DNA of 40,272 nt from Jannaschia seohaensis (lineage in GTDB: Bacteria; Pseudomonadota; Alphaproteobacteria; Rhodobacterales; Rhodobacteraceae). Below are positions 1 to 7,789 of the stretch, one piece after another. The stretch's first letter is position 1. Each line of letters begins with the position of its first letter. The notes under the pieces are model-generated. The model was not told where the DNA came from and did no database searches. It worked only from the letters and a program-made list of their open reading frames with translations. The stretch lies in NCBI RefSeq assembly GCF_900116765.1, contig NZ_UETC01000023.1:1-40272 (forward strand), in the 5' to 3' direction. A program made the position numbers and the translations under genes.

Positions 1-1817
1 CCGCTGGTGAGGGTGTCCCCGCTGAACTGGACCGCCGAGCCCGTGGCCGCGCCGAGCAGCAGCGACCAGGTGGTCGCGGACGCGCCGCCATCGGCGCCGG
101 TCGCGGTCGCGGTGCTGAAGGTGCCGGTGAAGTCCACCGTGGCCGCGTTCGGAGACGGGAGGCCGTCGCGGGCCTCGTCGGCATCGGGCACGCCGTCCGC
201 GTCGGTGTCGGTGCCCTGGAAGTTGCCGTTCGCGAGGTCGCCATCGAACAGATAGACCGCGCCCGGCTCGGCGCCGTCGGCGGCGACGGAGACCGAGGGC
301 CCGTCATCCGAAAAGGCGACCGAATAGCCGACATCGACCGTCTCGGTGTTGGTGTCCAGGATCCGGAAGCCGCCCAGATCGAACTCGGCTTCATCCTTGG
401 CGCCCGGTGTCTTGTCGAGTGGCGCGCCGTTTTCGTAAAGAACGCGGTTCACGTCGCTGTCGAAGGTAGTCTGAACGGTAAATCCCGCGATCAGCCCCTC
501 CACCAGAACCGAGCCATCCTGGATGCTGACCGAGATCCCTTCCTTGGACGCGCCGGCAAGAAGCTCTGCCTGGGTGAAGGTGACATCCACCGGTGTCCCC
601 GGGTTCTTCCCCTTTCCCGGGATCTCGCCGTAGACGCGCACCCCAACCACATCGACGACCTGCGTGCGCCCATGCTCGAGATCGGCCAGATCGTCATGAA
701 GATCGTTGACGTAATCCGAAGCGTCCACGGCATTGTTCGCCTCATCGTCGAAATTCAGCGAGTTGATGCCGGTGATCAGGAGTTGCGCCGTATTGCCCGA
801 TTGCAGCTGCGTGAGGGTGATATCCACCTCTTCCGCGGAGTAGGTTTCCGTATAACGAATGTTGCTCTCTTCGCGGTTCGTCCCGCTGGTCGCCAACGGC
901 ACGGCGAAATTCGGATCGATGCCCGAAGCCAGGGAATACCAGACGCCGTCGCCGGACTTGATCATCTGGGCGTTGCTGCCGATCGTGGTCTTGATCAGCT
1001 TGTCGCCCACCGTCTGGTCGGCGGCGCTCGTATTGACGGTGTCGTAGGTATTCCAGGTGGTGTCGAGGGCGGACTCGTCGGCCGGATTCTTGCCGGTCAC
1101 GATGATCCCATTGTTGCCGTTCTGCTCGTCGAGGAACATCACGAAGAGCTGCGCGCTCGGGGGCACGCCGTCGGACTCGAAGGAGAGTTCCTGCTCTACG
1201 GCGACGCCGATCTTTCCGGCGAGGTCATTGGTGAGCTCGTCATATGTCCCACCGCTGCCATCGCCGGGGAACGGATTGTCGAGGCTGTAATTGTACTGCG
1301 CGACCACCAGCTTCGCCCCGATGATCTCGCCCTCGCTGTTTTTCTGCTCCACGAGGCTGACGGCGAAGACGATGTCGCCGGTGGGGTTGGGGCTGTCTGG
1401 GCTTTCCCCGCCTTCGGTCCCAAGGCGGCCGACGATGATCTTTTCGCCGGAAGAGAGCGTAAGCGTGTAGAGATAGATCGAGGTGTCGCCAGACGTCAGG
1501 CCGCTGTCGCTTCCCTCGCCCCCGCCGGTGATGACGAGTTCGAGGTCCGACACCGTCCCCACGGCGCTGGCATCGACGTCGACGACGTTTTCGCCGGTGT
1601 TTTCGCCGTTATAACCACTCAGCGCGACGTCGGTCAGGAGCGTCGATGATGGCAGGAGCGAGTCCGACAGGAACGAAAAGTAACTGGCGATCGCGGAGTT
1701 CGCCGGATCGTCCCAGTCGATATCATTTCCTGATGAATCTCCGGTAAAAATGTTTTGCAGGCCGAAGGTTTCGTCGACGATTGTCTTGATCAGCAGATCA
1801 TTTGTAATGATAGTCAT
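1..1817 (-). CDS. Giant repeat-containing secreted protein, N-terminal part (DUF5801 / T1SS-143 type), runs off the window
   Basis: The reading frame is open from an ATG at 1817 to the window edge (605 codons, C-terminus missing). The product is very acidic, rich in Asp, Gly, Thr and Ser, almost free of Cys, and has no classical signal peptide; it opens MTIITNDLLIKTIVDE. Near the end of the visible part it has the FSDDGPSVSV-type phrase that marks repeats of DUF5801/T1SS-143 proteins, followed by a GTDTDADGVPDADEARDG calcium-binding-like stretch. Proteins of this family are exported by type I secretion using a C-terminal RTX signal, which would lie outside the window, and act as surface adhesins or biofilm proteins. 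Function here is inferred from the family. No ABC exporter is visible. A weak AAGGA lies upstream of the start. Confidence 0.8.
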   Translation of the reverse strand, partial: MTIITNDLLIKTIVDETFGLQNIFTGDSSGNDIDWDDPANSAIASYFSFLSDSLLPSSTLLTDVALSGYNGENTGENVVDVDASAVGTVSDLELVITGGGEGSDSGLTSGDTSIYLYTLTLSSGEKIIVGRLGTEGGESPDSPNPTGDIVFAVSLVEQKNSEGEIIGAKLVVAQYNYSLDNPFPGDGSGGTYDELTNDLAGKIGVAVEQELSFESDGVPPSAQLFVMFLDEQNGNNGIIVTGKNPADESALDTTWNTYDTVNTSAADQTVGDKLIKTTIGSNAQMIKSGDGVWYSLASGIDPNFAVPLATSGTNREESNIRYTETYSAEEVDITLTQLQSGNTAQLLITGINSLNFDDEANNAVDASDYVNDLHDDLADLEHGRTQVVDVVGVRVYGEIPGKGKNPGTPVDVTFTQAELLAGASKEGISVSIQDGSVLVEGLIAGFTVQTTFDSDVNRVLYENGAPLDKTPGAKDEAEFDLGGFRILDTNTETVDVGYSVAFSDDGPSVSVAADGAEPGAVYLFDGDLANGNFQGTDTDADGVPDADEARDGLPSPNAATVDFTGTFSTATATGADGGASATTWSLLLGAATGSAVQFSGDTLTS

Positions 1818-2210
1818 TGGTTAACCCCATCCTTGGACCGCCCTGGTCCGGTTTCGTCGGCAGTCAAGAAAGATGTCGCGCGCCTGCTGCATGCCCCGCT
1901 GGGTGAAGGCGCCTTGGCCTCGGGAGCGGCCTTGCCGGCCTCGCGAAAGATGTGCGTCACGTGGCGCAATCCGTCATGCGACCACGTCGGCGCCTTGAGA
2001 TGGCGCCCGAGGTTCTTTGTATGACTGGCTGGATCAAGGGGTCTTCGCGGGATCTTCCCATGAGCCGATCTGCGCGACCGCCAAGTCCAGGCGTCTTCCG
2101 GAAATCGATGGAAATTTTTGCGAATTGTCGTGCCCTGACGGGCATGCGTGGCTAGAACAGTCACGCGAAAGCTGGCTTGGTGCAGAATAGATCCGGGACG
2201 TGAATCTGAC

Positions 2211-2226
2211 CTATGTTTAGACATAG
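2211..2226. repeat. Short perfect palindrome, possible operator
   Basis: CTATGT-TTAG-ACATAG forms a 6-bp perfect inverted repeat with a 4-base spacer, about 395 bp upstream of the giant repeat gene and 95 bp upstream of an orphan terminator. It could be a regulator site or simply chance; nothing nearby decides. Confidence 0.3.
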
Positions 2227-2320
2227 TAGCCACCACAAAACACTCGCGTGCTTCGGAAGGTGGACTCCACGTGCGGGCACATTGCGCGTGGCCGAATATT
2301 GATGCTCACCCCCACAAGCA

Positions 2321-2346
2321 GGCTATTCCAATAATAGCCATTTTTT
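2321..2346 (+). terminator. Rho-independent terminator on the plus strand with no visible gene in front of it
   Basis: GGCTATT and AATAGCC pair perfectly around a CCAAT loop (2321-2339), followed by A and six T (2341-2346). The T run follows the stem only when read on the plus strand. No plus-strand coding gene ends nearby, so the transcript it stops is either a non-coding RNA from the 1.85-2.32 kb stretch or one whose gene is gone. Confidence 0.55.
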
Positions 2347-2845
2347 CGCCTTAATGGTGACTTTTTTTGCGTTCCGCTTTTTGGCCTGGAGGGTGGGCGC
2401 CATATGATGTGCTAAAGGTTGACCTGAAGCGATATATGGTAGGCGGTCTGGGGCGGACTGATATCTCTCTGCAAGGGGGTATTGAACGAATCAGTCCCCG
2501 CCAGGCCAATTTGGCCGGCCATTATCTGGTGCAGAGACCACGTCACTCGGCGAGGGCGGCGGCGTATCGAGAGGAAGAGCGTCGCCGGCGGTGGTGGCCT
2601 CTGGCCAAGTGGCGGCACCCTTCCGGCGGGTCGAAGCGGTGGGAGGCCAGCTCGATACGCAGTGCCAGAGATCGCGGAAATGGATCGAATCCACAAAGCC
2701 GCGATCGACGAGTCCGGGATGCGGCACGCCCCTCAGTCCCAGGATCAGTTGCCCGTGTTCACGGCCGTTCTTCTCTTCGGTCATGATTGTCTACTCGTCT
2801 GACAAGATGCACGGCGCCAGAGACCGGCGCCGCGCCGGCCCTGCG

Positions 2846-2968
2846 TCATTCGATCCCCAGGTCGGCGCAGCTGGCCGCGTACTCGGCGGTGCCGTCGTTT
2901 GCGGCGGCGACGCCGACGATGTCATTTCGGAAGCCCGTGATCTGGCCGGCGGCCCACTCCTGCGCGTG
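2846..2968 (-). pseudogene. C-terminal scrap of an unidentified protein
   Basis: Just downstream of the SulP gene the minus strand reads about 40 codons with clean coding composition (WAAGQITGFRNDIVGVAAAN, then DGTAEYAASCADLGIE) to a TGA at 2846. The frame upstream turns arginine-rich and shows no start with a ribosome site, so the 5' part is missing. The phrase loosely recalls C-terminal parts of periplasmic sugar-binding proteins, but I am not sure of the family. I read it as the tail of a gene cut off by rearrangement. Confidence 0.3.
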
Positions 2969-3004
2969 GCGGCGCCCAGGCGCCATCGGTCCCGACCGCG
3001 ACGG

Positions 3005-5164
3005 TCAGCGCCGCGCCAGCGCCACGGCGCGATTGGTCGCGAGCAGCTTCTCGATCAGGGTCAACTCGATCAGGCGATGCACGGCCAACGCGTGATCGGG
3101 GGCGTCGCGCTCCCACCGGGCCAGAACCTCGGCGTCTAGTCGCAACAGGGTCGTCGGCGTGAGCGCGCGGAGGTCCGCGGCGCGTGGCTCACCAAGGAGG
3201 AGCGCCACATCGCCCACCACCGTGCCCGCCCGCATCGGGCGCAGGGGGAAGCCGACGCGCGTCGGATCGTCGATCCAGACCCGACCGTCCACAAGCAGGA
3301 AGATGCAATCGGACGGGTCGCCCGCCGCGTAAACGAGCGCGCCTTCGGCCAGCTCGATCCGCGTGAACTCGGAGAGGACGGCCGCCATGAGCGCGTCGTC
3401 TCCCCGGACCGCCTTCCGCAGAATGGCGTAGGGGTCGATGCTGGCCTTTTCATCGACCACTCCGCGCAGGACGGATTCTTCCGCAGCCTCCAGCGCGCGG
3501 TCCAGATTGGGCATGCGCACGGGCCAGTCGACGGGGAGACCGGACCGCTCCAGGGCTCTCTCCACATTTTCTGGCCCGGCCACCAGCGACAGGTCGAGTC
3601 CGGCGTCGCGCGCGGCGGCGGCGAACTCGGCGAGACTGGTTGCGACCGTCACGTCGATCAGATGGACTCTCGACAGGTCGAGCACGAGGCCCCGCGCTCC
3701 GCCGCGCAGGATCTCGTGGAGCCGCCGCAGCGCCGCTTCGCCGGTCGCGAAGAAGAGGTTTCCTTCGAGCGCGAGGATCTGCGTTCCGCGGCCTTCCACG
3801 TCGAGCAGGGTCCGCTCGGCCACCCCCCGCTCCCGCGGAGACGGCATCTCCGAGAGCGGATGGTCGAAGCGGATGACGGAGCCGCGCATGGTGTCGACCA
3901 CGAAGAGAGCCACCGCCAGGCCGAGGCCCAACCCGATCGCCGGAAGGAACCCTGCCACGGCCGTGACCGCCAGGACCGCGAGCACGATCGCCCAGTCGCC
4001 CAAAGGCATCTGCCGCCGTGTGGCCCAGCCCCAATCCAGAAGGAATCCGAGCCCGAGAAAGGCGATCAGCCCACCCGTCACGAAAGGCGGAACCCAGGCG
4101 ACGATCGGCCCGGCCAAGAGAAGCGCCGCCCCTGTCACCGCAGCCGCGACGAGGCAGACGAGCCGTGAACGCACCCGCAATCCATGAGCCGTCAATGTCA
4201 GCCCGAGGCTGACGAAACCTGGACCTGCGCCCACGGTCGCCATGCCGACATTGGCAAGGCCGGTGATCCGAAGTTCCCGGTTCGTGTCGATGCGCGCGCG
4301 CACCGCCGTCGCAAGCGCTCCGATATTGAGCAATGCTCCCGCGACGCTGAGCGCCGCAACCGCCGCGATCGAGGGGAGGGCGGCCAGGACGCGGTCCCAG
4401 GCGACCGTCCCGGGCACCGGGAGAGCGAAGGTCGCCGCCTGAGCGGGCGCGGCCGCTGCCGTGGCCTCCACGATGCCGGCCGACCGCGCGCCCGCATAGG
4501 CGAGGAGCGCCGCGACCAGCACGCCCAACGGCACCAGCGGTTGCGTCGAAAGGCGCGCGGCGATCAGCATCCCGAGCGCGAGGGCAAGCATCGGCGCGAT
4601 GCGGGCGAGGGCTCCGGGATCGGCAAGAGCGCGCCATGCGGACAGATCCGAACTGGTGCCGAGCACGGTGCCCAGGGCCGCGGTGGTCAGCAGCCAGCCC
4701 GAGCCCGCCAGGAAGCCGGCAAGGACGGGATAGGGAAAGTATCTCACGATCGCCCCAAGCCGCAGGCGTTCGATCGCAAAGAGCAGCGCGGCCGTCAGGA
4801 GCGTGGTCGCGGCGATGATCGCGAAGGCCGTGGAGATCCGCGCGTCGATCAGCGCCAGCGGCGCGACCGCCGCGGCGAGCGTGGTCGCGAGCGCGGCCAG
4901 GCCATGCTCTTGCACCTCCGCAACGGCGCTTGGCACGGCGCCCATGAGGCCGATGACGAGGGTCGCGATCATGCCCCCCGCCAAGGTCGCCGCCGTCCCG
5001 AGCGCGGCCCCTTCCGAGAGCGGCCCCGCAAATAGCACCGCGCCCGTCGCCAGGGAGAGCATCACGATCTGAGCGCCGATCACGACGCCCACCGCGACGA
5101 CCGCTAGCAGACCGGACACCATATCGGGGCGGAGCCGGGGATCACGCTGAAGCTCACTTTTCAA
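3005..5164 (-). CDS. SulP-family anion transporter with STAS and cyclic-nucleotide-binding domains
   Basis: A 719-residue membrane protein. Residues about 20-430 form the SulP/SLC26 transport core of hydrophobic helices (early motif GLLAVVAVGVVIGAQIVML; later FPYPVLAGFLAGSGW). Residues about 450-560 are a STAS domain (ALEGNLFFATGEA, then LVLDLSRVHLIDVTVATSL). Residues about 590-710 are a cyclic-nucleotide-binding beta-roll (GALVYAAGDPSDCIFLLVDG, then GTVVGDVALLLGEPRAAD). SulP proteins move sulfate, bicarbonate or other anions across the inner membrane; the substrate cannot be told from sequence. The fused sensor suggests control by a second messenger, though the binding phosphate cassette is not canonical. 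I chose a TTG at 5164 because GAGAAGG sits 6 bases before it and the protein then begins KSELQRDPRLRPDM as relatives do; the ATG at 5296 would add 44 arginine-rich residues. Confidence 0.85.
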   Translation of the reverse strand: MKSELQRDPRLRPDMVSGLLAVVAVGVVIGAQIVMLSLATGAVLFAGPLSEGAALGTAATLAGGMIATLVIGLMGAVPSAVAEVQEHGLAALATTLAAAVAPLALIDARISTAFAIIAATTLLTAALLFAIERLRLGAIVRYFPYPVLAGFLAGSGWLLTTAALGTVLGTSSDLSAWRALADPGALARIAPMLALALGMLIAARLSTQPLVPLGVLVAALLAYAGARSAGIVEATAAAAPAQAATFALPVPGTVAWDRVLAALPSIAAVAALSVAGALLNIGALATAVRARIDTNRELRITGLANVGMATVGAGPGFVSLGLTLTAHGLRVRSRLVCLVAAAVTGAALLLAGPIVAWVPPFVTGGLIAFLGLGFLLDWGWATRRQMPLGDWAIVLAVLAVTAVAGFLPAIGLGLGLAVALFVVDTMRGSVIRFDHPLSEMPSPRERGVAERTLLDVEGRGTQILALEGNLFFATGEAALRRLHEILRGGARGLVLDLSRVHLIDVTVATSLAEFAAAARDAGLDLSLVAGPENVERALERSGLPVDWPVRMPNLDRALEAAEESVLRGVVDEKASIDPYAILRKAVRGDDALMAAVLSEFTRIELAEGALVYAAGDPSDCIFLLVDGRVWIDDPTRVGFPLRPMRAGTVVGDVALLLGEPRAADLRALTPTTLLRLDAEVLARWERDAPDHALAVHRLIELTLIEKLLATNRAVALARR

Positions 5165-5471
5165 GGAATGCCTTCTCGGACGATCCTGGCCCGGAGGACC
5201 GGCACGAGATCTTGCCTGTCCACGATGAAATGGGGCGCCACATAAAATGGGTCGCCATGTCCGTCCCCCCTTCGCCGGCCCAATTCTGTCGGGCAACCGG
5301 CTCGGCGCAGGTTATCCAGACGGACCGATCCTGTCAGGTGCCTGTTTTCGATCACAGCCCGTCGATATCCGTCGCGGCACGGGCGGGCCGGAACCTCTCG
5401 GACTGGGCGCAGCGCGTCGTCACGCGAACGGGCCTCGTTCCGCGCCCGTCCGACAAGGGCGCGAGTCGGAC

Positions 5472-5957
5472 GTGTTCCACGGCCAGCGCCTCGACCAGCG
5501 CCTTGGTGACGCACCCGGCCTACGGCATGGGACCGAGACGGGCGTCCTGCCGAGCCTCGGCCCGCGACCCATATCGGCGGGAGTTCGCCTCGGGTCCCTG
5601 TTCGGCTCTGTGCTGGCGATCACGCTGGCAAAGGCCTTCGCTGAGTTTCTGTCCCATGCGCTGGAAACGAAGGCGCGCTTGACGCGGGGCAGTTGGCGCG
5701 CCGCATGGCGTCACAGCACGCCGACGCTGGCGGTCGCCAACGTGCCAACCGCCCTTTTCCTCGCCGCCTGGCAGGGCTGGATCGTAGCCGAGACCGCGTT
5801 GCTGTGGTCCCAGGTCTTTTACGTCATCCTGCTGGCGGGGCTCGGTGCGCGGGCGGGCTGGGTTCTGGACCGGCGCATGGGGCCTGCGATCCTCGGGGCG
5901 GTGTTTTCGGGCGGGATCGGCGTGCTGCTGGCGATCGTCAAATATGTGATCCACTGA
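5472..5957 (+). CDS. Small four-helix membrane protein, copy 1 of a duplicated pair
   Basis: From about 5570 the frame encodes four hydrophobic segments: GSLFGSVLAITLAKAFAEFL, then one around PTALFLAAWQGW, one around LLWSQVFYVILLAGLG, and a last one, AILGAVFSGGIGVLLAIVKY, ending VIH. I do not recognise a named family. The only in-frame ATG is far upstream (5247) and gives a nonsense-like arginine-rich leader, so I give a GTG at 5472, with low certainty; the 5' end may be damaged. The last 70 residues match the frame ending at 36290 (shared GWVLD, PAIL, GGI, IVKYVIH). In both places the stop lies about 12 bp from the stop of a facing alpha/beta hydrolase gene. Confidence 0.5.
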   Translation: MFHGQRLDQRLGDAPGLRHGTETGVLPSLGPRPISAGVRLGSLFGSVLAITLAKAFAEFLSHALETKARLTRGSWRAAWRHSTPTLAVANVPTALFLAAWQGWIVAETALLWSQVFYVILLAGLGARAGWVLDRRMGPAILGAVFSGGIGVLLAIVKYVIH

Positions 5958-5970
5958 CCCGGGGCGCGTC

Positions 5971-6425
5971 TACTCCCGTGGCGCGGGCCGCAGCCGCCAC
6001 AAATTTCCGCCCTCTGCAACGAGGCCCGGCCGGCGCATCGGCACGCTCGCCTGCATGCAGCAGCCGGCGCAGATCGTGGCCCACGGCTCTGCTGTGTATA
6101 TGATACAGATTCCCCGTCAGGCCCTCGCTAGGAAATCGCTGAGATCGATGACCTCCACGCCTTCGAAGGTAGAGACGTCGCTCCTGGCCTCGCCCAAACG
6201 CGGGTAGCCATGCAACTGCGCCGAAAGCGCCAGCGGCCTGTCGCCGGACATGACATAGAGCGTCATGCTTTGCGCGACGTGGCGGATCCTTGGCAGGATG
6301 CGCTCGAAGATGCCGATATCGGGCGCCAGCAGCATGACATTCCGCAACCGTGTGCCGGGCTGCCGATTGGCCACTTCGGCCAGGGATTGTACTGCCGGCC
6401 CAGCCAACCGGCTCTCAGAGCGCCT
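5971..6425 (-). pseudogene. Decayed copy of a DUF900-type alpha/beta hydrolase
   Basis: The minus strand from about 6425 reads LAEVANRQPGTRLRNVMLLA, then PDIGIFERILPR and ALSAQLHGYPRLGE, a close match to the C-terminal third of the intact hydrolase at 36303-37352. The catalytic nucleophile region and everything before it are missing. Aligning the DNA of the two copies shows one base lost near 6127, which throws the frame into a stop at 6117. A compensating extra base lies near 6015, and the old stop codon is at 5971. Three independent lesions make it a pseudogene. Confidence 0.8.
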
Positions 6426-6702
6426 GGCCGGAGATCACCACGGAGGGTAATGGGATGCCCCACGGCCCCTCCGGTCCGTGGTTCGAAATAATTGTGGTCA
6501 CGACCGCGGCTCTGATGTTTGCCTCGTTCTCCTCAGGTTGCGGTCGCAGAAGGGCGCCGCCGCGTTCGGCCCCGCACTCTGCAACCAACGCGGGCACCGC
6601 CATTTCTGAGGCAAGCGCAAAATCCCGAGCATAGGCGACGGCCGTTGCTTCCTCTGCCCAGCCGCGTCTTTCCAGCGCCGCAAAACTTTCGGGTTCTGTT
6701 AT
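6415..6702 (-). pseudogene. Internally deleted SAM-dependent methyltransferase with a lost start codon
   Basis: The frame reads TEPESFAALERRGWAEEATA, then YARDFALASEMAVPALVAEC, which is how small class I SAM methyltransferases of Rhodobacteraceae begin. It then jumps within a few residues to an ending (GPEGPWGIPLPSVVISGQAL) that looks like the last strand of such enzymes. The SAM-binding core glycine motif is absent, so some 150 residues are gone. At the expected start, AGGAGAG is followed 5 bases later by ATA (6702-6700) instead of ATG. The stop abuts the decayed hydrolase. Family assignment is from memory of the N-terminal pattern. Confidence 0.5.
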
Positions 6703-7069
6703 TGGTCTCTCCTGCAGAATTGCATTTACATCGGGGTGGCGCCCCATGGCATTAGTTCGACGATGGCTATGATCGCGTCAACGAAAATCGTTCCCTGAGA
6801 TTTGCATTTTTGACGCCCGTCCGCTTTTGGGCTGAAGGGGTAGGCTTGTAGGTTGCTCCGATCCGTTTCTCCAAGTCGCGCAGATACGCGTGTTGTGCGG
6901 TTAAAATGGGATCCTTTATGGCTTGGCTCCTTTCGTGCTTCGATGAAGCAAGCCTGCCAAGAAGTGTGGAGAAACGGGTAGTGCGCGGGCTGAACTGCAC
7001 CCGGTAAATTTTCTGAACTGGCGAGGCGCAATCCAGTGCGATACCGTGGTGGCAGGAGGAGACTGTCCC
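6703..7069. other. Upstream region of the HxlR-GMC operon, no gene
   Basis: Minus-strand frames of 101 and 114 codons overlap each other here. They have unlike-coding composition and no ribosome site, so I leave them out. The operon promoter should lie in this stretch, but I cannot point to convincing -35/-10 boxes. Confidence 0.4.
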
Positions 7070-7789
7070 ATGAAGGCCAGACCCTACGGCATCGTCTGTC
7101 CGATCACGCATGCCTGCGAGGTTCTAGAGCCAGGATGGACTATTCCAATCCTGTCGGAAATGTGGGGCGGCTCGACCCGATTTAACGATATCAAACGCGG
7201 CGTCGGCAATATCTCTCCGGCTCTACTCACGAAGCGATTGAAGGAACTCGAGGCACAAGGTCTGATCGAACGCATCAAGGACAAGGCCACTGGCCAGGTG
7301 GATTATCTGCGCACGCAGCGCGCAATCGACCTGGAACCTGCTTTGGATGCCCTGGCCAAATGGGTGCAATGTAATACCGACGCGCGGCAGGCCTTGAAGG
7401 ACGCAGACGTGTCCAACCTTATGTGGCACATGCGCGACTTGATCGATCAGGACCAGTTGCCAAACCGTCAGGTGGTCATCTGGTTCCGATTCAGCGACCC
7501 CAAGTTGGAATACAATACATATTCGGTGTTGAGTCGACCTGGGACGCCATTCGAGCTTTGCTCGTCCATTCCGGGGTTCGATGTCGACCTCTTTGTGGAG
7601 ACAGATCGCGTATCCTTATCGTCGCTCATCCTGAACCGCACAACGATCGGCCGCGAGATAGATGAGGGCCGGCTGTTCCTGAGCGGGGATGCCGTCCTTG
7701 CCCGAACAATGGACCGATGGCTCTACCGCCGCACGAAAGAGAACCGGCGCCAGATTTGGCAGCTTGACGAAGAGAGGACCTCACCATGA
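7070..7789 (+). CDS. HxlR-family winged-helix regulator with C-terminal SCP-2-like domain
   Basis: The protein has 239 residues. Residues about 5-100 are an HxlR winged helix: the early Cys in GIVCPIT, WTIPILSEMWGG, FNDIKRGVGNISPALLTKRL for the recognition helix, and KELEAQGLIER for the wing. Residues about 120-235 (NRQVVIWFRFSDPKLEYNTY, then a SLILNRTTIGREIDEGRLFL stretch) resemble the sterol-carrier/SCP-2-like domain found on some HxlR regulators, which may bind a hydrophobic ligand. AGGAGG lies 8 bases before the chosen ATG; the upstream GTG at 7046 adds 8 residues without a ribosome site. The stop overlaps the start of the first GMC oxidoreductase (ATGA), so the regulator leads the operon and probably controls it, perhaps sensing the oxidase substrate or product. 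Confidence 0.85.
   Translation: MKARPYGIVCPITHACEVLEPGWTIPILSEMWGGSTRFNDIKRGVGNISPALLTKRLKELEAQGLIERIKDKATGQVDYLRTQRAIDLEPALDALAKWVQCNTDARQALKDADVSNLMWHMRDLIDQDQLPNRQVVIWFRFSDPKLEYNTYSVLSRPGTPFELCSSIPGFDVDLFVETDRVSLSSLILNRTTIGREIDEGRLFLSGDAVLARTMDRWLYRRTKENRRQIWQLDEERTSP

Larger units (their letters stand above)
1818..2845. other. Long stretch without a convincing gene
   Basis: All open frames here are short, arginine/proline-rich and lack good ribosome sites, so I call none. A 97-codon minus-strand frame (2784-2491, MTEEKNGREHGQL start) has plausible composition over its first 50 residues but no ribosome site and no family I know. The stretch presumably carries the promoter of the giant repeat gene. 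It also holds a palindrome (2211-2226) and a terminator-like hairpin (2321-2346), entered separately. Confidence 0.5.

Noticed and set aside
672-1649. 325-codon plus-strand frame
   Set aside because: It is the shadow of the giant repeat gene on the opposite strand; its product is low in structure and no start has a ribosome site.
3450-4637. 395-codon minus-strand frame inside the SulP gene
   Set aside because: Arginine-rich alternate frame of SulP.
6726-7111. Two overlapping minus-strand frames of 101 and 114 codons upstream of the HxlR gene
   Set aside because: No ribosome site, no family pattern, overlap each other and the promoter region of the operon.
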